Shown here: positions 1 through 10,004 of the stretch, one piece after another
Position numbering within the stretch: the stretch's first letter is position 1
Layout: every line of letters starts with the position of its first letter
Source: Zygnema circumcarinatum
Lineage: Eukaryota; Streptophyta; Zygnematophyceae; Zygnematales; Zygnemataceae
Assembly: GCA_037447605.1 (NCBI GenBank)
Contig: CM074811.1
Coordinates: 3,306,483-3,328,574 of the forward strand
Direction: 5' to 3'
Length of the DNA: 22,092 nt
Translations under genes and position numbers: made by a program
Notes under the pieces: model-generated
What the model saw: only the letters and a program-made list of their open reading frames with translations
Database searches by the model: none
What the model was told of the DNA's origin: nothing

Positions 1-58
1 TCCCCTCTCCCCTCTCCCCTCTCCCCTCTCCCTCTCCCTCTCCCTCTCCCTCTCCATC
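1..58. repeat. CCCTCT/CCCCTCT tandem repeat
   Basis: About 55 bases of CCCCTCT units grading into CCCTCT units at the left edge. It lies in the intron that follows the lipoyl-domain exon of the minus-strand E2 gene, so the sense strand of that intron is GA-rich here, the opposite of most introns in this window. Confidence 0.85.
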
Positions 59-104
59 ACTCTCTCGCTCATGCATGCCCATATGTCTTACGTTGGTCAC
101 TTAC

Positions 105-1655
105 CGTCTCAATCTCACAAAGAACATCTCCGGCTGCCACAGAGTCGCCGACTTTTTTCCTCCACTTTGCAATGTTGCCCTGCATATCCCTCATACGATA
201 ATACTATTGAGATGGCAAATATTTAAGCTTCTGAATCAGATCTAAAGCTCCCAAAAAAGAAAAGTCTTACAAAAGCTCCAATGGAACATGTGCCTTACGC
301 CTGTACCATGGTGAAGGTAGTTGCTAACAATAGACATGAACATGAATCTTTGGTTAATTTCTTATTTCAAAATACCTGAGTCATTGTTGGTGACAAGGAG
401 GGCATCCCAATTTCCTCATGAGGAGGCACTGCAGTTGCATACCCCAAGCACGCTTCTAATTAGGTTATAAAAACGGGACGATTCCAAGACTATATAGGGA
501 GAGAGAAAACGAGAGAGGACGAGAGAGAGAGAGAGAGAGAGTTTCTTCGCGTTCAGTTACAGTCTGAATTTAATTCAAAGCGTTTCAATGCAGACTTGGG
601 AAACGAAAAGGGAAAAGAATTAGGGTCGCTGAGGTACAATAGACACAAAGGCATGCTCGCAAGAAAAGTCAAAGTGTCTATATATTTGAAAACTTTAATC
701 GAAGTAAATATGGATTAAAGTGACAACATCACTCTAGAAAACATACTTCGTGTCTATCAGCTCTCTCACCCCTCTCCCTGTTCTACATAGGTCTGTTCTT
801 CTCAGAAGAGAGCAACAGATAGGGAGGGGGGGGCGAGAGGGGGAGGCGGGGCGAGAGAGAGTGCCAGTAAGGAAAAATGAGAGGGGGAGAGAGTGTGTGT
901 GCGCGTGAGAGAGTGAGCGCGGGATAGAGCAAGAGAGAGGGGTTGTGTGTGTGAGCGCGTGAGAGAAAGATAGGTCCGTACAGTCCGCGGCTGCAGCAAA
1001 TGTTCGTCTGAAGCTTTGTCGATGCTTCAACGGTAGCAATGCCGACGCGCCTCTGCAGAAGGGAAAAAAAGAACGAAAGAAAAAGAAATTTCAAAGCAAA
1101 AGGTTGAAACTTGATCGTTGAAACAGGGAAGAAAAAATAAAAAGAAGGTTCAAAACTCGGTCCAAAAGGTTTCCTGTTCAAATAATAGGAACAAGAACGC
1201 TTAAAAGTATACTGCAAAAAAAAAACTGAAAGTAAAACAAAAGCACGTCCTTGAGCAGACAGAGCAGACAGACGGTCTTACAAAAAAGAAATTAAGCTCA
1301 TTCCTGAAAAATGGCACCAGAGAAAGTAACCAGAAAGCGACAAAAGCTAAATGATTACCTGATTTCATCAAACGAGTTAAACATATAAATAAATAAGCAA
1401 ACAGCGGAAAGGATAAGGAATGAATATATTAGAAAAGAGAGAGAAGTGGGAAGGGGGAGGAAGGAGAGACCTTGGCGGCAGAGCTCCCTCCATGGCGGAT
1501 CTGAGGCCTCCTCCCTCCCCCACTCCCTCTCCTCTCCCGAGCTTCCCACCATGGTTGCCGCCCTGCCAACAGGCAACACCCCTCACCTCCCTTCCTCCCT
1601 TCGCGGATCGCTCCACCGCCTTCACCACAAACCGCCCCACCCTGCGAGACGCCAT
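105..1655 (-). CDS. Dihydrolipoamide acetyltransferase, E2 of mitochondrial pyruvate dehydrogenase complex (N-terminal part, runs off left edge)
   Basis: E2 carries acetyl groups on a lipoyl-lysine arm and passes them to CoA in the mitochondrial pyruvate dehydrogenase complex. Four coding exons read on the minus strand: 1655-1471, 1052-982, 428-376 and 179-105; phases agree at every join (2, 1, 0, 0), with donors GTCTCT, GTACGG, GTATTT and GTAAGT and acceptors ending CAG. The 128 residues read here begin [20 protein letters not shown], an Arg/Ala-rich mitochondrial presequence ending near RRTFAAAAD. The lipoyl domain starts with [18 protein letters not shown] (86-103) and continues [25 protein letters not shown] (104-128), matching the plant E2 consensus. 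The lipoylated DKA lysine should open the next exon, beyond the left edge; the intron in between is CCCTCT-rich. The ATG at 1655 is the first codon of a good presequence. A different mitochondrial lipoyl-domain protein is unlikely given the PSLSPTM block. Exon 1 is the least certain part. Confidence 0.9.
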
Positions 1656-1850
1656 TTCTGTCTCACTCTCTCTCCCTCTCCCTCTTTATTCCCCGCTTAC
1701 TCTCCCTCTCTCCTTTCTACTCCTTTCCTCTTGCAGGCAGAGTGGCCCTACCTCTCCCCTCCCTCTCCCTCTCCCTCGCTCTTGCTCTCCCTCTCTCTCT
1801 CCTATCTTTCCCTCCCTCTCCTCCCTCTCCCACACCAGCCCAGCAGGCGA
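1656..1850 (-). promoter_or_regulatory. GA-rich 5' leader of the E2 gene
   Basis: Directly upstream of the E2 start codon, the minus (sense) strand is a long run of GAGAGGG-type purines, with CTCTCCCT on the plus strand from about 1664 to 1830. The same GA-rich leader precedes the start codons of the genes beginning at 8240, 15020 and 20934. I infer 5' untranslated or core-promoter sequence; the transcription start cannot be placed. Confidence 0.5.
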
Positions 1851-2099
1851 ATGCCTAATGCACCTCCGAAGCCCTAATATCGAAACGCTGAACGGGACAG
1901 CGTCGCATGGAACGTATGTACGGACGTGATCACGCAAAGGGTGACGTCACAGCAGGGAATATCATTTATCTTCCGCCGCTAACGGGGCCGGTCCCGGGTA
2001 GGGATGGATTAGTTACGACTATATATTATATATTATATTATACAACTGTGACGACTAGATAACGGCTGATATATATTAATTTACAACGCCTTTACAACA

Positions 2100-2255
2100 T
2101 GTACATACGTACGGTCGTACGACTGTACGGTATTATGCGGCCCGAGCACGAGCAGACAGAGTAAACCAGACGGACGCATTTCGCAACGCCAACGCCAAAA
2201 CGACCTAATAATGGTATGGTACGACCGTACGACCGTACGAGTACGGTCGTTAATT
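2100..2255. repeat. GTACGG/CCGTAC palindrome cluster
   Basis: Short palindromes are packed here: GTCGTACGAC (2114-2123) equals its own reverse complement, and ACGACCGTAC at 2221-2230 is matched by GTACGGTCGT at 2241-2250, giving a 10-bp stem. The nested pair 2231-2238 / 2241-2248 has a two-base loop. The same word recurs in the spacer at 8715-9250 and 9590-9870. Confidence 0.7.
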
Positions 2256-2417
2256 GTTCAAAACGAGTGGGTATAATATATGTAATAAAGTGTTTTAGTT
2301 TGTAATATACTACTAATTTTAAACCCGTTGTAAATTATATAATATATTCGGAATTTATAACGCGGGCCATCCCTAGTCCCGGGTCGTCGAGGCGGAGGGC
2401 GCCACGTAGGACGGCTG

Positions 2418-2466
2418 GAGCCGAAAATCGACGGCGGAGATTGAGCCTAAGGAAAAAGTCGACGGC
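2418..2466. repeat. Copy 1 of a dispersed element of about 49 bp (GCCGAAAATCGACGGC)
   Basis: GAGCCGAAAATCGACGGC is followed by AT(T/G)GAGCCT and a second TCGACGGC. A diverged second copy lies 1.8 kb away at 4218-4266. The word CGCCACGTAGGA flanks this copy on both sides (2399 and 2474). Confidence 0.7.
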
Positions 2467-2639
2467 GATGACTACGCCACGTAGGATGGAAAGTACAGCT
2501 CCAAGACTCACTGAATTCACCATAGTTATTGCGGGCTGTCTCTCGTGGTTCCCATGTTGCTTTTGTCCATGTACATTTGATGGCCTCGCCATCGTGAGTT
2601 CAATGCCACTTCCCCTGTTCCAGGTTTCAAAATATAGCT

Positions 2640-2760
2640 GGGTAACCAGCCAATGGTTGCAAACATTGGCAATGGTTGAGTAGGTCGAGAATCAATGGTC
2701 TAATGATTGCAATCATTAATATTAGTTGGCTAAGTATCAGTCAATGGTTACAACTAAATT
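2640..2760. repeat. CCAATGGTTGCAA repeat cluster 1
   Basis: Imperfect copies of CCAATGGTTGCAAACATTGG and AATCAATGGTCTAATGATTG follow one another. The same words in the same order recur at 3430-3540, including the lead-in GGATAACCAGCCAATGG (compare GGTAACCAGCCAATGG here). This is a diverged duplication of about 110 bp. Confidence 0.7.
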
Positions 2761-3181
2761 GCAGACCATAAACCCCTAAACCATCATCATAATCATCATC
2801 ATCAAATGAAAAAGCATGCCATAAAGAGCCATACAACAAAAAAAAAACTTTTTTATCAAAAAGGATAGCATTTTAAGTCAACAAGATTGCAATTGGAATT
2901 TACTAGCACAGTTATTTTGCTATGCGGACTTAGGACTGTAGACCCACTCACTACTAAAAAAAAAACCCTCAAACCCTCACATAATCAATTTTTCACATTT
3001 CACGTCTCTTCCACCTCCACCGTCCCCTTCTCACCCTCTCTCACACACACCCTCTCTCATATCCTATTTTCTCTCTCACTAGACTCCCCACCTCCCTCTC
3101 CCACTCCCTCCCACACTCCCTTTCCCTCTCGCTCCCACTTGTCGCCCTCGCTCCCCCTCCATTCATTTTTTAGGGCTAAAC

Positions 3182-3224
3182 CGCCCACGTGGCGTCGAGT
3201 GTCGCGCCCGCCCACGTGGCGTCG
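3182..3224. promoter_or_regulatory. Direct repeat of a G-box word, CGCCCACGTGGCGTCG
   Basis: The 16-bp word occurs at 3182-3197 and again at 3209-3224, 27 bp apart. Its CCACGTGG core is the plant G-box bound by bZIP/bHLH factors. It is 1.5 kb upstream of the E2 start, with no gene between, so it may be a distal element of that gene or a fossil promoter. Confidence 0.45.
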
Positions 3225-3339
3225 CATGCTCGTACTCGCGGCGAGGGAGGGGACCAAAAAGAATTTCAGCTGCCCGGCCGACGCTCGCCCAATCGCGGAC
3301 GGACACGGCAGCCGAAAACATTTCAGTCCATGGGTTGGA

Positions 3340-3560
3340 CGGGCCATGGGTTGGACCAACCATTGGAATGGTTGCGATTCCCGATCCAAGCAACCATTGG
3401 ATCCAATGGTTGCAGTCATTGGCAACGGCTGGCTGGATAACCAGCCAATGGCTGCAAACACTAGCAATGTTGGGTGTTTCGCGAATCAATGATCCAATGA
3501 TTGCAGTCACTGGCAGTGGTTGGCCGTGAACTGTAACTAGCCAATGGTTGCAACCGTTGT
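3340..3560. repeat. CCAATGGTTGCAA repeat cluster 2, with a 24-bp perfect palindrome
   Basis: At least six CCAATGG/CCATTGG words occur here. Bases 3390-3413 form a perfect 24-bp palindrome (half site GCAACCATTGGA) around a GGATCC centre. Cluster 1 at 2640-2760 is a related copy. Confidence 0.75.
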
Positions 3561-3579
3561 TGGGTGGGTTTGAGCCTCG

Positions 3580-3860
3580 GACTGTGACATCAGCAACGTC
3601 ACAAAGCTGTCAAACTTCCCAAAATGGCAGCGAATGTGCTGACGTCAGAAACATGGGAAAATTTTTGGATGATCCGAATGACCCGACAGGTAGGTGCTGA
3701 CGTCATGAACGTCTTCAAATTGCAAACTTCTGTAGAATAGGTGCGGCAAAAAGTGTGGAAGTTTTTGCGAACATTGATTCATTCAAGTAGAAGGGGTAAG
3801 GTCTGACGTCAGAAACGACATCAAGTTGCAAACTTTTGCTGAATAGAAGAAGGCAAAACG
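3580..3860. repeat. Diverged tandem repeat carrying TGACGTCA
   Basis: TGACGTCA (CRE/bZIP palindrome) occurs at 3640, 3698 and 3804, with a TGACATCA variant near 3585. The last two units, 106 bp apart, share the following order: GAACG/GAAACG, then TCAA(A/G)TTGCAAACTT, then GAATAG, then GGCAAAA. I infer a partly decayed tandem array of 58-106 bp units. Confidence 0.6.
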
Positions 3861-4217
3861 TGTAAGTTATTTGACGAGTTGATGGGCAAAATGAAAACAG
3901 GAGGACAAGTTACAGTTTTTGCTGACCCAAACATTGAGGCCCAAAAACAGAAATATTACAAAACTGGATAACCACGATCTTACTGTGGGAGCCAAAATTT
4001 GACTTTAGACTTCCAACGGGTCTGAAGGAAGAGACAGATTTGAACCAACCATCCTTTTCGATTTGAACCCCCACATTCACAGACCTTTGATCAAGAAAAC
4101 AAAAGCAATTCACCGCTTAATTCGAGGCCATTTGCTGTGCATGTGAATGGTATAAGGATATTTTTGATTAGCTAAGAGTGAATTAAACACCAAATCGAGA
4201 CCAAAAAAATAAAAAAA

Positions 4218-4266
4218 AGCCGAAAATCGACGGCTGGGATGGAGCCTTCGGAAACAATCGACGGCT
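4218..4266. repeat. Copy 2 of the dispersed element of about 49 bp
   Basis: AGCCGAAAATCGACGGCT, then GGAGCCT and a second ATCGACGGC, in the same order and spacing as 2418-2466. It is followed by GC-rich sequence and two CCACGTGTC words near 4311-4327. The two copies suggest an old duplicated or mobile fragment; no terminal repeats or coding capacity were seen. Confidence 0.65.
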
Positions 4267-4649
4267 GCGAGGGCGCCTCGCTGCTGACATTGTCACGGTG
4301 TCAGCCACGTGTCATGTGCCACGTGTCGAGATACTGAAAATTTCGCGGGTCGGTATTGAACGATTGTAAGTGAGCGTTCACACTTGCCGGATTTGGGGGC
4401 TAACTCATTTTTAACGTTCACACAGGAGACTGAACGATCTAGTTTCGAGCCGCTATTACACAGCCAGGCCTTGCGTTGAAGCCAAAAGGCATGTCCACGT
4501 GACAGAATGTTACTGGTGATGCAGACAAAGGCCTGTGCCCGTATTCTCGATTGGAGAGTGCGCTTACCAAAAACTGGGGTGGAGTTGGCTTGTGTCCTTT
4601 TGGGCACCATGCAAGAATGAATGGCTGTACCGTAATATAAATGCTGGTA

Positions 4650-4735
4650 ACCCATGGGACCCATAATAGCATAGACCCATGAACTCATGGCACAGACCCA
4701 TGGGACCCACAATAGCATCGACCCATAGGACGCAT
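4650..4735. repeat. Short tandem repeat ACCCATGGGACCCA(T/C)AATAGCAT
   Basis: About three to four imperfect units of 21-25 bp: ACCCATGGGACCCATAATAG, ACCCATGAACTCATGGCAC, ACCCATGGGACCCACAATAG, ACCCATAGGACGC. Non-coding; each unit holds a CCATGG palindrome or a remnant of one. Confidence 0.65.
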
Positions 4736-5331
4736 GCAAATTGCTCTCATAGCATATCAAAAGCATCAACATGCTTTCCTTCTTCTCCAGAAGAAAAGCA
4801 AGGTTTCACAATATTATTATTATCGAGCGCCAAAAAATTACAAGTAATTGAAATGAACATAGCTATCATTCTGCTGCTAAAGGACTTTTTGACCTTCCTG
4901 GTTACAGGCCGTACCAGGGCCCGGACTAAAGTTTTATATAATAAAAATCGACCTAGCAAGATAAAGGGAGTCGGCTACCAAAATAATACAGTTTTATTAT
5001 TCTAACAAGTGGGGACGCTAAGCCCTTAATTCACTAAAACCTTAAAAGCAAGGACCTATCTCACTATTTGGCCGTTAATCTGCAATAGACTGCAGTTGAC
5101 TAGTCTCAGTTGACATAGAACTACTTACTTATTTGACTGCCCGCTGATTACATTTGACTCAACGGAGCAACAACGAACCCATTTCCCTTTAAGAAGTAGA
5201 CGCAGTATCTAATGGACTACAGAGACTTAAACTTCTATATCAAAAAACTGTCGTAAACTGAAACCTCATATGTTTGACGCAGCCTATAGATAAACATTCC
5301 ATACATCCTCCATTTATTGAACATTAGCCGT

Positions 5332-5366
5332 TCCCCGTTACCCGTTATCCGTTACCCGTTACTCGT
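5332..5366. repeat. 7-bp tandem repeat CCCGTTA
   Basis: Five adjacent heptamers read CCCGTTA, CCCGTTA, TCCGTTA, CCCGTTA, CTCGTTC, flanked by GCCGTTC. This is a minor minisatellite in the spacer downstream of the gene ending at 5665. Confidence 0.75.
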
Positions 5367-5664
5367 TCCTTTAACTGCCCTAACGGTTCTATGTCCCCAC
5401 TACGGACCACGATAGTTACCTACATCTGCGACCATGGGCAGAGTCATTTGAGCCATACATGTCCAGAAAATATGTAACTCCACAGCACAGCTGCCGCTGA
5501 GGATATGACACCTGTCCATACAACAAACGATATCTACACTTGCCGCCTGTTTTTCTAACACCGCTATAAGATAGGTACACTCACCTTCTGGACTTTATGT
5601 TATTAGGGGTTTAGAGGTTTTAAGGTTACAAAGTTAGGGTTCAGAGGCTTTCGAAGAGAGGAGA

Positions 5665-8240
5665 CTATCCTCGAGTCCTCATCATTATGACGGTGCCGCC
5701 CCCAGGAGTTTCGAATCTTCTCAAGGCGACAACTTCTTTCTTGGAGAAGCGGAGGAGGTTGAGCTGAACGGGTTCTTTTTTGAACGGAACGGAGATTTCT
5801 GGTGCGCAACGGTTTATCTGAAGGTTGATGTCTTCCAGATGTTCCATAACGGAATAGCACTCCTGCTGCTGTTTCTTTGTGGCAGCAGAAAATGGATACA
5901 GGATCCACGAGCGGGAAGATTCTGCAGACAGTGTGAACGAAGGGAAGGGACGTAAAGGTTCACATCAGTTCAAAGGCTCTTTAGCGAAACGCTACATCTG
6001 AAGCATACAAATACAGAGTGAGGGAAAGCAAAAGGAAAACAACGTCGATGCAACTTGCAGATGAAGGGTTCATTTCGAAGGTCTAAACGAGATTTACGAA
6101 AAGTCAGGGTGGATATTTCACCTCGGATTGGACCAGTCTGATTTACTACATTCAGTTTCATCTTCTCCTGGAAGCAGTCAGGCGTCTCTGGAGCAGACTT
6201 CCCTGAAACCAAAAATCGGCCACACTTTTCTTAGCCTCCAAAAAAGCTTAGAAGAAGTTGACATGTTTTTCCAGTAGACAAATTACATGGATCTGGAATA
6301 ACATTAGTGCATTCAAATCCGTACCTGCCTCTTCTTGTCCTTGGGATGGGATCTGATGTCTGCAAATCAGAACAATCAGAACAGGTAACCATTCAGGTGT
6401 TTGAAAAATGTGATTCGACGAACAGTACTAAACTTAACATTTTTCTTCGTTTTTAAAAACAGGATGTGAAGCGAAAGAATTCCCTCAATATGACGTACAC
6501 ATTGGAATTGTAGGTCACATGGGCATTCGCTCTTTCCTCTTCGAAGTACGTCTTCCACCATTGGTCCAGGGCTGCAGCAGAGCTTCAGTCAAGGGTGCGG
6601 AATCAGTTGAGGAACAGAATAGCAATGCATGACATACCTGCATACTGTCCAAACTTCACTCCCCCTTCAGCCTTCCCCTCAACCTCCTCCCCCCCCCTTC
6701 CCCTCCCCACCCTCCTCCCGCCTCCCCCTTCCCCATCCCCCTTCCCCTCCCCCTACCCCTCCTACTCCACCCTTCCCCTCCTCTCCCGTGCCTCCTCCAT
6801 GTCTCACTTACCATGTGATGGTTGATAATCATTTTCCTGCAAGAAGCATACGCACAGAGAGAAGGAGGAATACTGGCAGTCAGGATGCATGCTGAAGTCG
6901 CAGACTTTCAACTGGCTCTTTTCTCCAAAGGAGAAATGATTCAAGAATCTCAGGGCACACCACCTTATTTGCCCTTTGCTCAGATCATGCAGTGTAAAAA
7001 GGGTAAAATCATTTGTCAACCTGATCGCAGCATTTCAGAATGCATGGCAGAGACTAGGGGACAACTTGCTCGATCTAGGACACGATATTGGAAGACCCTT
7101 TCAGATCACAAGGCCCTCTGCTACAAGTACAAAAGTGCAAGAATATTATATGGATTCTTCTCAGAATGTCTCGTAGTGACAGATTATCTAGAATACATTA
7201 AAAAATGGAATCCAGAGGCGCGCCATGCTTACAGACACATCCGCGAACCCCGCCTGTCTTACCGTAGTATCAGATATCTTTTGACGTTTGGACAAGGGAC
7301 ACTCGCCAGGGGAAATCTCGAACTGTCTTGATCCCTTGCATTTGCCTGCAACAAAATATCAAGGCACCATCTTATCAATCATCCCTCACCTCGCATCTCT
7401 CAATTCATTCCACCATAACATTGAGAAAGCGATCAAGTGACAAGGGACAGAAATCAGAGCAAGAGGTGGAGGTTTGAAGCAGAAAAAGTCAATGCAAACT
7501 AACACAAACGACGAAACCAAAAGTGTTTGGACTGATTAAGTTATAAGCATGGCGACTTTGTCAAATACATAACATGGTATCAACTCCACAATACGCTCAA
7601 ATCATTCCCCCTTCCAGAGGAACAACGAAGCTGCCGATGCCTACAATACCTTCTTCAGTTGTAACAAATTCCGGTTTCATGCTGACGTCATGGACTCCAA
7701 ATAATGACTTCGTTGCAAATGTGGAGTTAGAAATATCTGTAAACGGCTGCATTTCACTGAACAATGAGGGCCCGTCCAACAACATAGGCGCTGCAGGCAA
7801 ACGAAAGGCGAGAAAAAAAGTTCAGGCAATCTCTCTTCAATACTTTCCTCCTACAATACAGAAAATAAGCAAAGTCCGAAACTTGACCAGAACTTGATCA
7901 AAACTTGCTCAAAAATAGTCACATTGTTCAGAACAATACAGAAGGGGTTCATTTATGCATCTAACGTCAATGCTATGTCCAGCCACGCCTGCACATTCTT
8001 GCAAGACGCTTCAGTAATTGAGACAGCACCTATCAATCCTTTGACAATCAAGCTCGACAGCAGCTCATGGCTCTTTTTTAATGATCATATTCTGCATTTT
8101 CTCGCGCAGTTGCAAAGTCTTGCAAGCTGTCAGGCTCACGTACAAGCAGGCTGTTCCCAGTCACCACCGTAGAAGTCCCTTCCTCCACCTCCTCCTCCTG
8201 CTACTGCCGCAGCTGCCTCCTCTATCCATTCCTCTACCAT
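5665..8240 (-). CDS. Unrecognised multi-exon protein, about 305 aa
   Basis: I do not recognise this protein. Ten minus-strand exons join in phase: 8240-8140, 8008-7923 (tentative), 7790-7650, 7345-7263, 7053-7021 (tentative), 6836-6812, 6571-6499, 6359-6325, 6202-6122 and 5921-5665 (stop TAG). Most have good acceptors (e.g. TTTGCCTGCAG, GCTTCTTGCAG, TCTGATTTGCAG) and donors (GTAAGTGAG, GTACGG, GTACGT, GTAAGAC). The protein begins MVEEWIEEAAAAVAGGGGGG, so a Gly run follows an acidic/Ala start. Later come PMLLDGPSLFSEMQPFTDIS, a basic patch LSKRQKIS, a tryptophan-rich LDQWWKTYFEEE, SRSWILYPFSAATKKQQQE and the C-terminal LRRFETPGGGTVIMMRTRG. No signal peptide or membrane span is visible. An in-frame ATG at 8378 would add 46 residues encoded by the GA-rich leader; I preferred 8240 because that extension is low-complexity. 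Many splice sites agreeing in phase make the gene credible though the function is unknown. Confidence 0.65.
6660..6800. repeat. CCT/CCCCTT low-complexity tract in an intron
   Basis: Irregular CTCCCCTTCC-type sequence on the plus strand (GA-rich on the sense strand), between the micro-exon and the next exon of the minus-strand gene. Confidence 0.8.
6812..6836 (-). other. 25-nt micro-exon of the unrecognised gene
   Basis: The acceptor is preceded by a pyrimidine tract and GCTTCTTGCAG; the exon codes ENDYQPSH plus one base, and the donor is GTAAGTGAG, a near-perfect match. The leftover G joins CC at 6571 to make the Ala codon that opens LDQWWKTYF, so phase supports it. Confidence 0.6.
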
Positions 8241-8460
8241 GAAAATCTCCTCTCCAAATCCTTCCACCCTTTCTCTCTCTCTCTCCCATCCCTCTCCCTC
8301 CTGCTTCACACGCCTTAGAGCAAATCCTTGGGCGAATGCAGCTCCCCTCTCTCTCCTCCAATCCCAGCTTCCCTCCATGCAGTCCTCCTTCCCCTCCTCT
8401 CCCCTATACTCATCCCTGCTCCTCTCCCTGTCTCTCTTTCCCAGCTCTCCCTCTCCCTGA
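8241..8460 (-). promoter_or_regulatory. GA-rich 5' leader of the unrecognised gene
   Basis: Upstream of the ATG at 8240 the sense strand is GAGAGAGA / GGGAGAGG purine sequence for about 200 bases, with an in-frame ATG at 8378. The composition resembles the leaders of the E2, beta-lactamase-like and glutamate dehydrogenase genes, so I read it as 5' untranslated sequence. Confidence 0.45.
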
Positions 8461-8714
8461 ATATCAAGCACTCCTCAACCCTCCCACACTTCTGCACTCG
8501 CAGTCTGCAATATTGACACGATATTGACTACAAATACAGCTTTGCAAAAATATTCAGTCCTTCCGAATCCCCGCCAACATCCTTCCAAATCTCTTCCAAA
8601 ACTCCGCCCAGGTACAGCATATATGCAGGCCGGGCTTCAGGGCTTCCAACAAGTTTCAGAAGCAGCATAGGCATATATCTCTCTCTCTCTCTCTTGCTGC
8701 CACTCAGAAAAAGA

Positions 8715-9250
8715 GTACCGTACGGACATTTGCAAAAGTCACCTTTCCGTATGACCTCTCATCAACTAACAAGTTGGATTTAAAACTGCCGTACGGATCC
8801 CGTATAGAAATTCGTACATTTTTCTATACACAAACGACAAAAGAAGCAACGGGACGAAATCAGCGGATGTAAAGGGGCCGTATTTTACCGTACCATAAAG
8901 TACGGATTGGATTCGGTCTCTCCGTTCGTACGGTATCAGGACGAAAGGCGACGGCTATAGGTACAATGTGTCGGTATGGTGTACGGAACTGTCAGGTAAC
9001 AAGAAATTAATTTCCTGAGCGTGAAAACATGGGACTACAAAGTTTTTTTTCTAAAGTCATAAAACTTTATGTTCTCATTTGCCTTTAACGAGGAACAATA
9101 GAAATAAAGTCTATTTTACATTACTTTATCATATTGTGACTTTATCAAGGCGGGTTCGCCACTGTACAGTACCTTGACATAAAGAGCGAACAGCGGTCGA
9201 ACAAGATCCGTACGGACACTTACATAAAAAGTACCGTACGAATTTTCTAC
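8715..9250. repeat. GTACGG/CCGTAC-rich segment
   Basis: TACCGTACGG, GCCGTACGGATCCCGTAT, TTCGTACGGTATC and CCGTACGAA among others: roughly a dozen short self-complementary CGTACG-type words in about 540 bases. No period is evident. It matches the word content of 2100-2255 and 9590-9870. Confidence 0.6.
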
Positions 9251-9917
9251 GATATTCCCGATACGCCTACGATATTGATCAGTATGAACCGTCCCAGACC
9301 CTTCAAAGCACCGTCCAAAAAAAAAAAAAAAAAAAATCCTCATCTGATAATTTCACCTGCCCGGAATCGCGGATGTCAGGAAGCGCCACGGGCGGCTCAG
9401 AATGTACGAAATTTTCAACCGCCATTCATATGATATTTTTACTGCCCGCTGCCCGCTGCCCGCCCGTTCTTTTCCTGCCCGCCACAATGATTGCCGGTTC
9501 AATAACCACAGCGGAAATTAGGGACTGGCCAATAGACGACAAAGGCACGTGTGTCGGTGGAGTGAAGTCTCAAAATCTCCCTTGGTCGGTGCGTGTACGA
9601 CAAACGACCATACGGAAGATCGGATTCAATCTGGACCGTCCAAGGACCCGCATAAGGTGGACCTTAATATCTGCTCTGACATTGGACGGTTCAGATTTTG
9701 ACTTTGGCACTGTTCCGCACGGCCGAACGCACAGTGCACGACAAAAAGTACGGACACGCCGCGGAGAGAAGGTCAACACGTACAAACGAACAACAGCTGT
9801 ACGGACAAGAGCCTCCAAGTGTGCACACTGCACAATGTAAAATGGATCTGTACAAGAAACCGTACAGCGGCCGTTATTGGGATCTCTCGGTTAAGCCAAC
9901 AGAAATTGTCACATGCA

Positions 9918-9970
9918 GAGACAATGACAGTTTCAGTCTCAGTTTTTGTCTCAGTTTCAGTTGCGGTTGA
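9918..9970. repeat. CAGTTT/CAGTCT hexamer repeat
   Basis: ACAGTTTCAGTCTCAGTTTT followed by TGTCTCAGTTTCAGTTGCGG forms an imperfect 6-bp array. It resembles the GTTACAG/GTTTCAG array at 10836-10950 in the adjacent gene. Confidence 0.65.
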
Positions 9971-10004
9971 AGTCAGGGTTGTCGCCGTACACGCTTCGCT
10001 GTTG

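Larger units (their letters stand above)
1851..5664. other. Gene-poor spacer between the E2 start and the end of the next minus-strand gene
   Basis: No open frame here has splice signals or a recognisable protein. It contains palindromic GTACGG motifs (2100-2250), a motif of about 49 bases present twice (2418-2466 and 4218-4266), G-box direct repeats (3182-3224), CCAATGG repeats (2640-2760 and 3340-3560), a TGACGTCA-bearing repeat (3580-3860), ACCCATGGGACCCA repeats (4650-4730) and CCCGTTA repeats (5332-5366). The open frames near 2887-3500 and 4293-4772 read through these repeats and look non-coding. Confidence 0.6.

Noticed and set aside
301-330. ACCTTCACCATGGTACAG on the minus strand as the exon before the lipoyl-domain exon
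   Set aside because: It would need a GC donor; the exon at 428-376 encodes [10 protein letters not shown] with a GT donor and fits the family exactly.
2887-3492. 201-codon plus-strand frame
   Set aside because: It runs through CT-rich sequence and the CCAATGG repeats; other frames are also open and there is no protein-like pattern.
4293-4772. 159-codon minus-strand frame
   Set aside because: Overlaps the ACCCATGGG repeat; no domain, no supporting splice sites.
5600-5650. Telomere-like TTAGGGGTTTAGAGG/TTAGGGTTC sequence
   Set aside because: Only a few degenerate units downstream of a stop codon; not a telomeric array, likely chance or a remnant in 3' UTR.
6822-7331. 169-codon plus-strand frame (EAYAQREGGILAV...)
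   Set aside because: It overlaps antisense exons at 7345-7263 and 7053-7021 that fit the minus-strand gene in phase, and has no recognisable domain.
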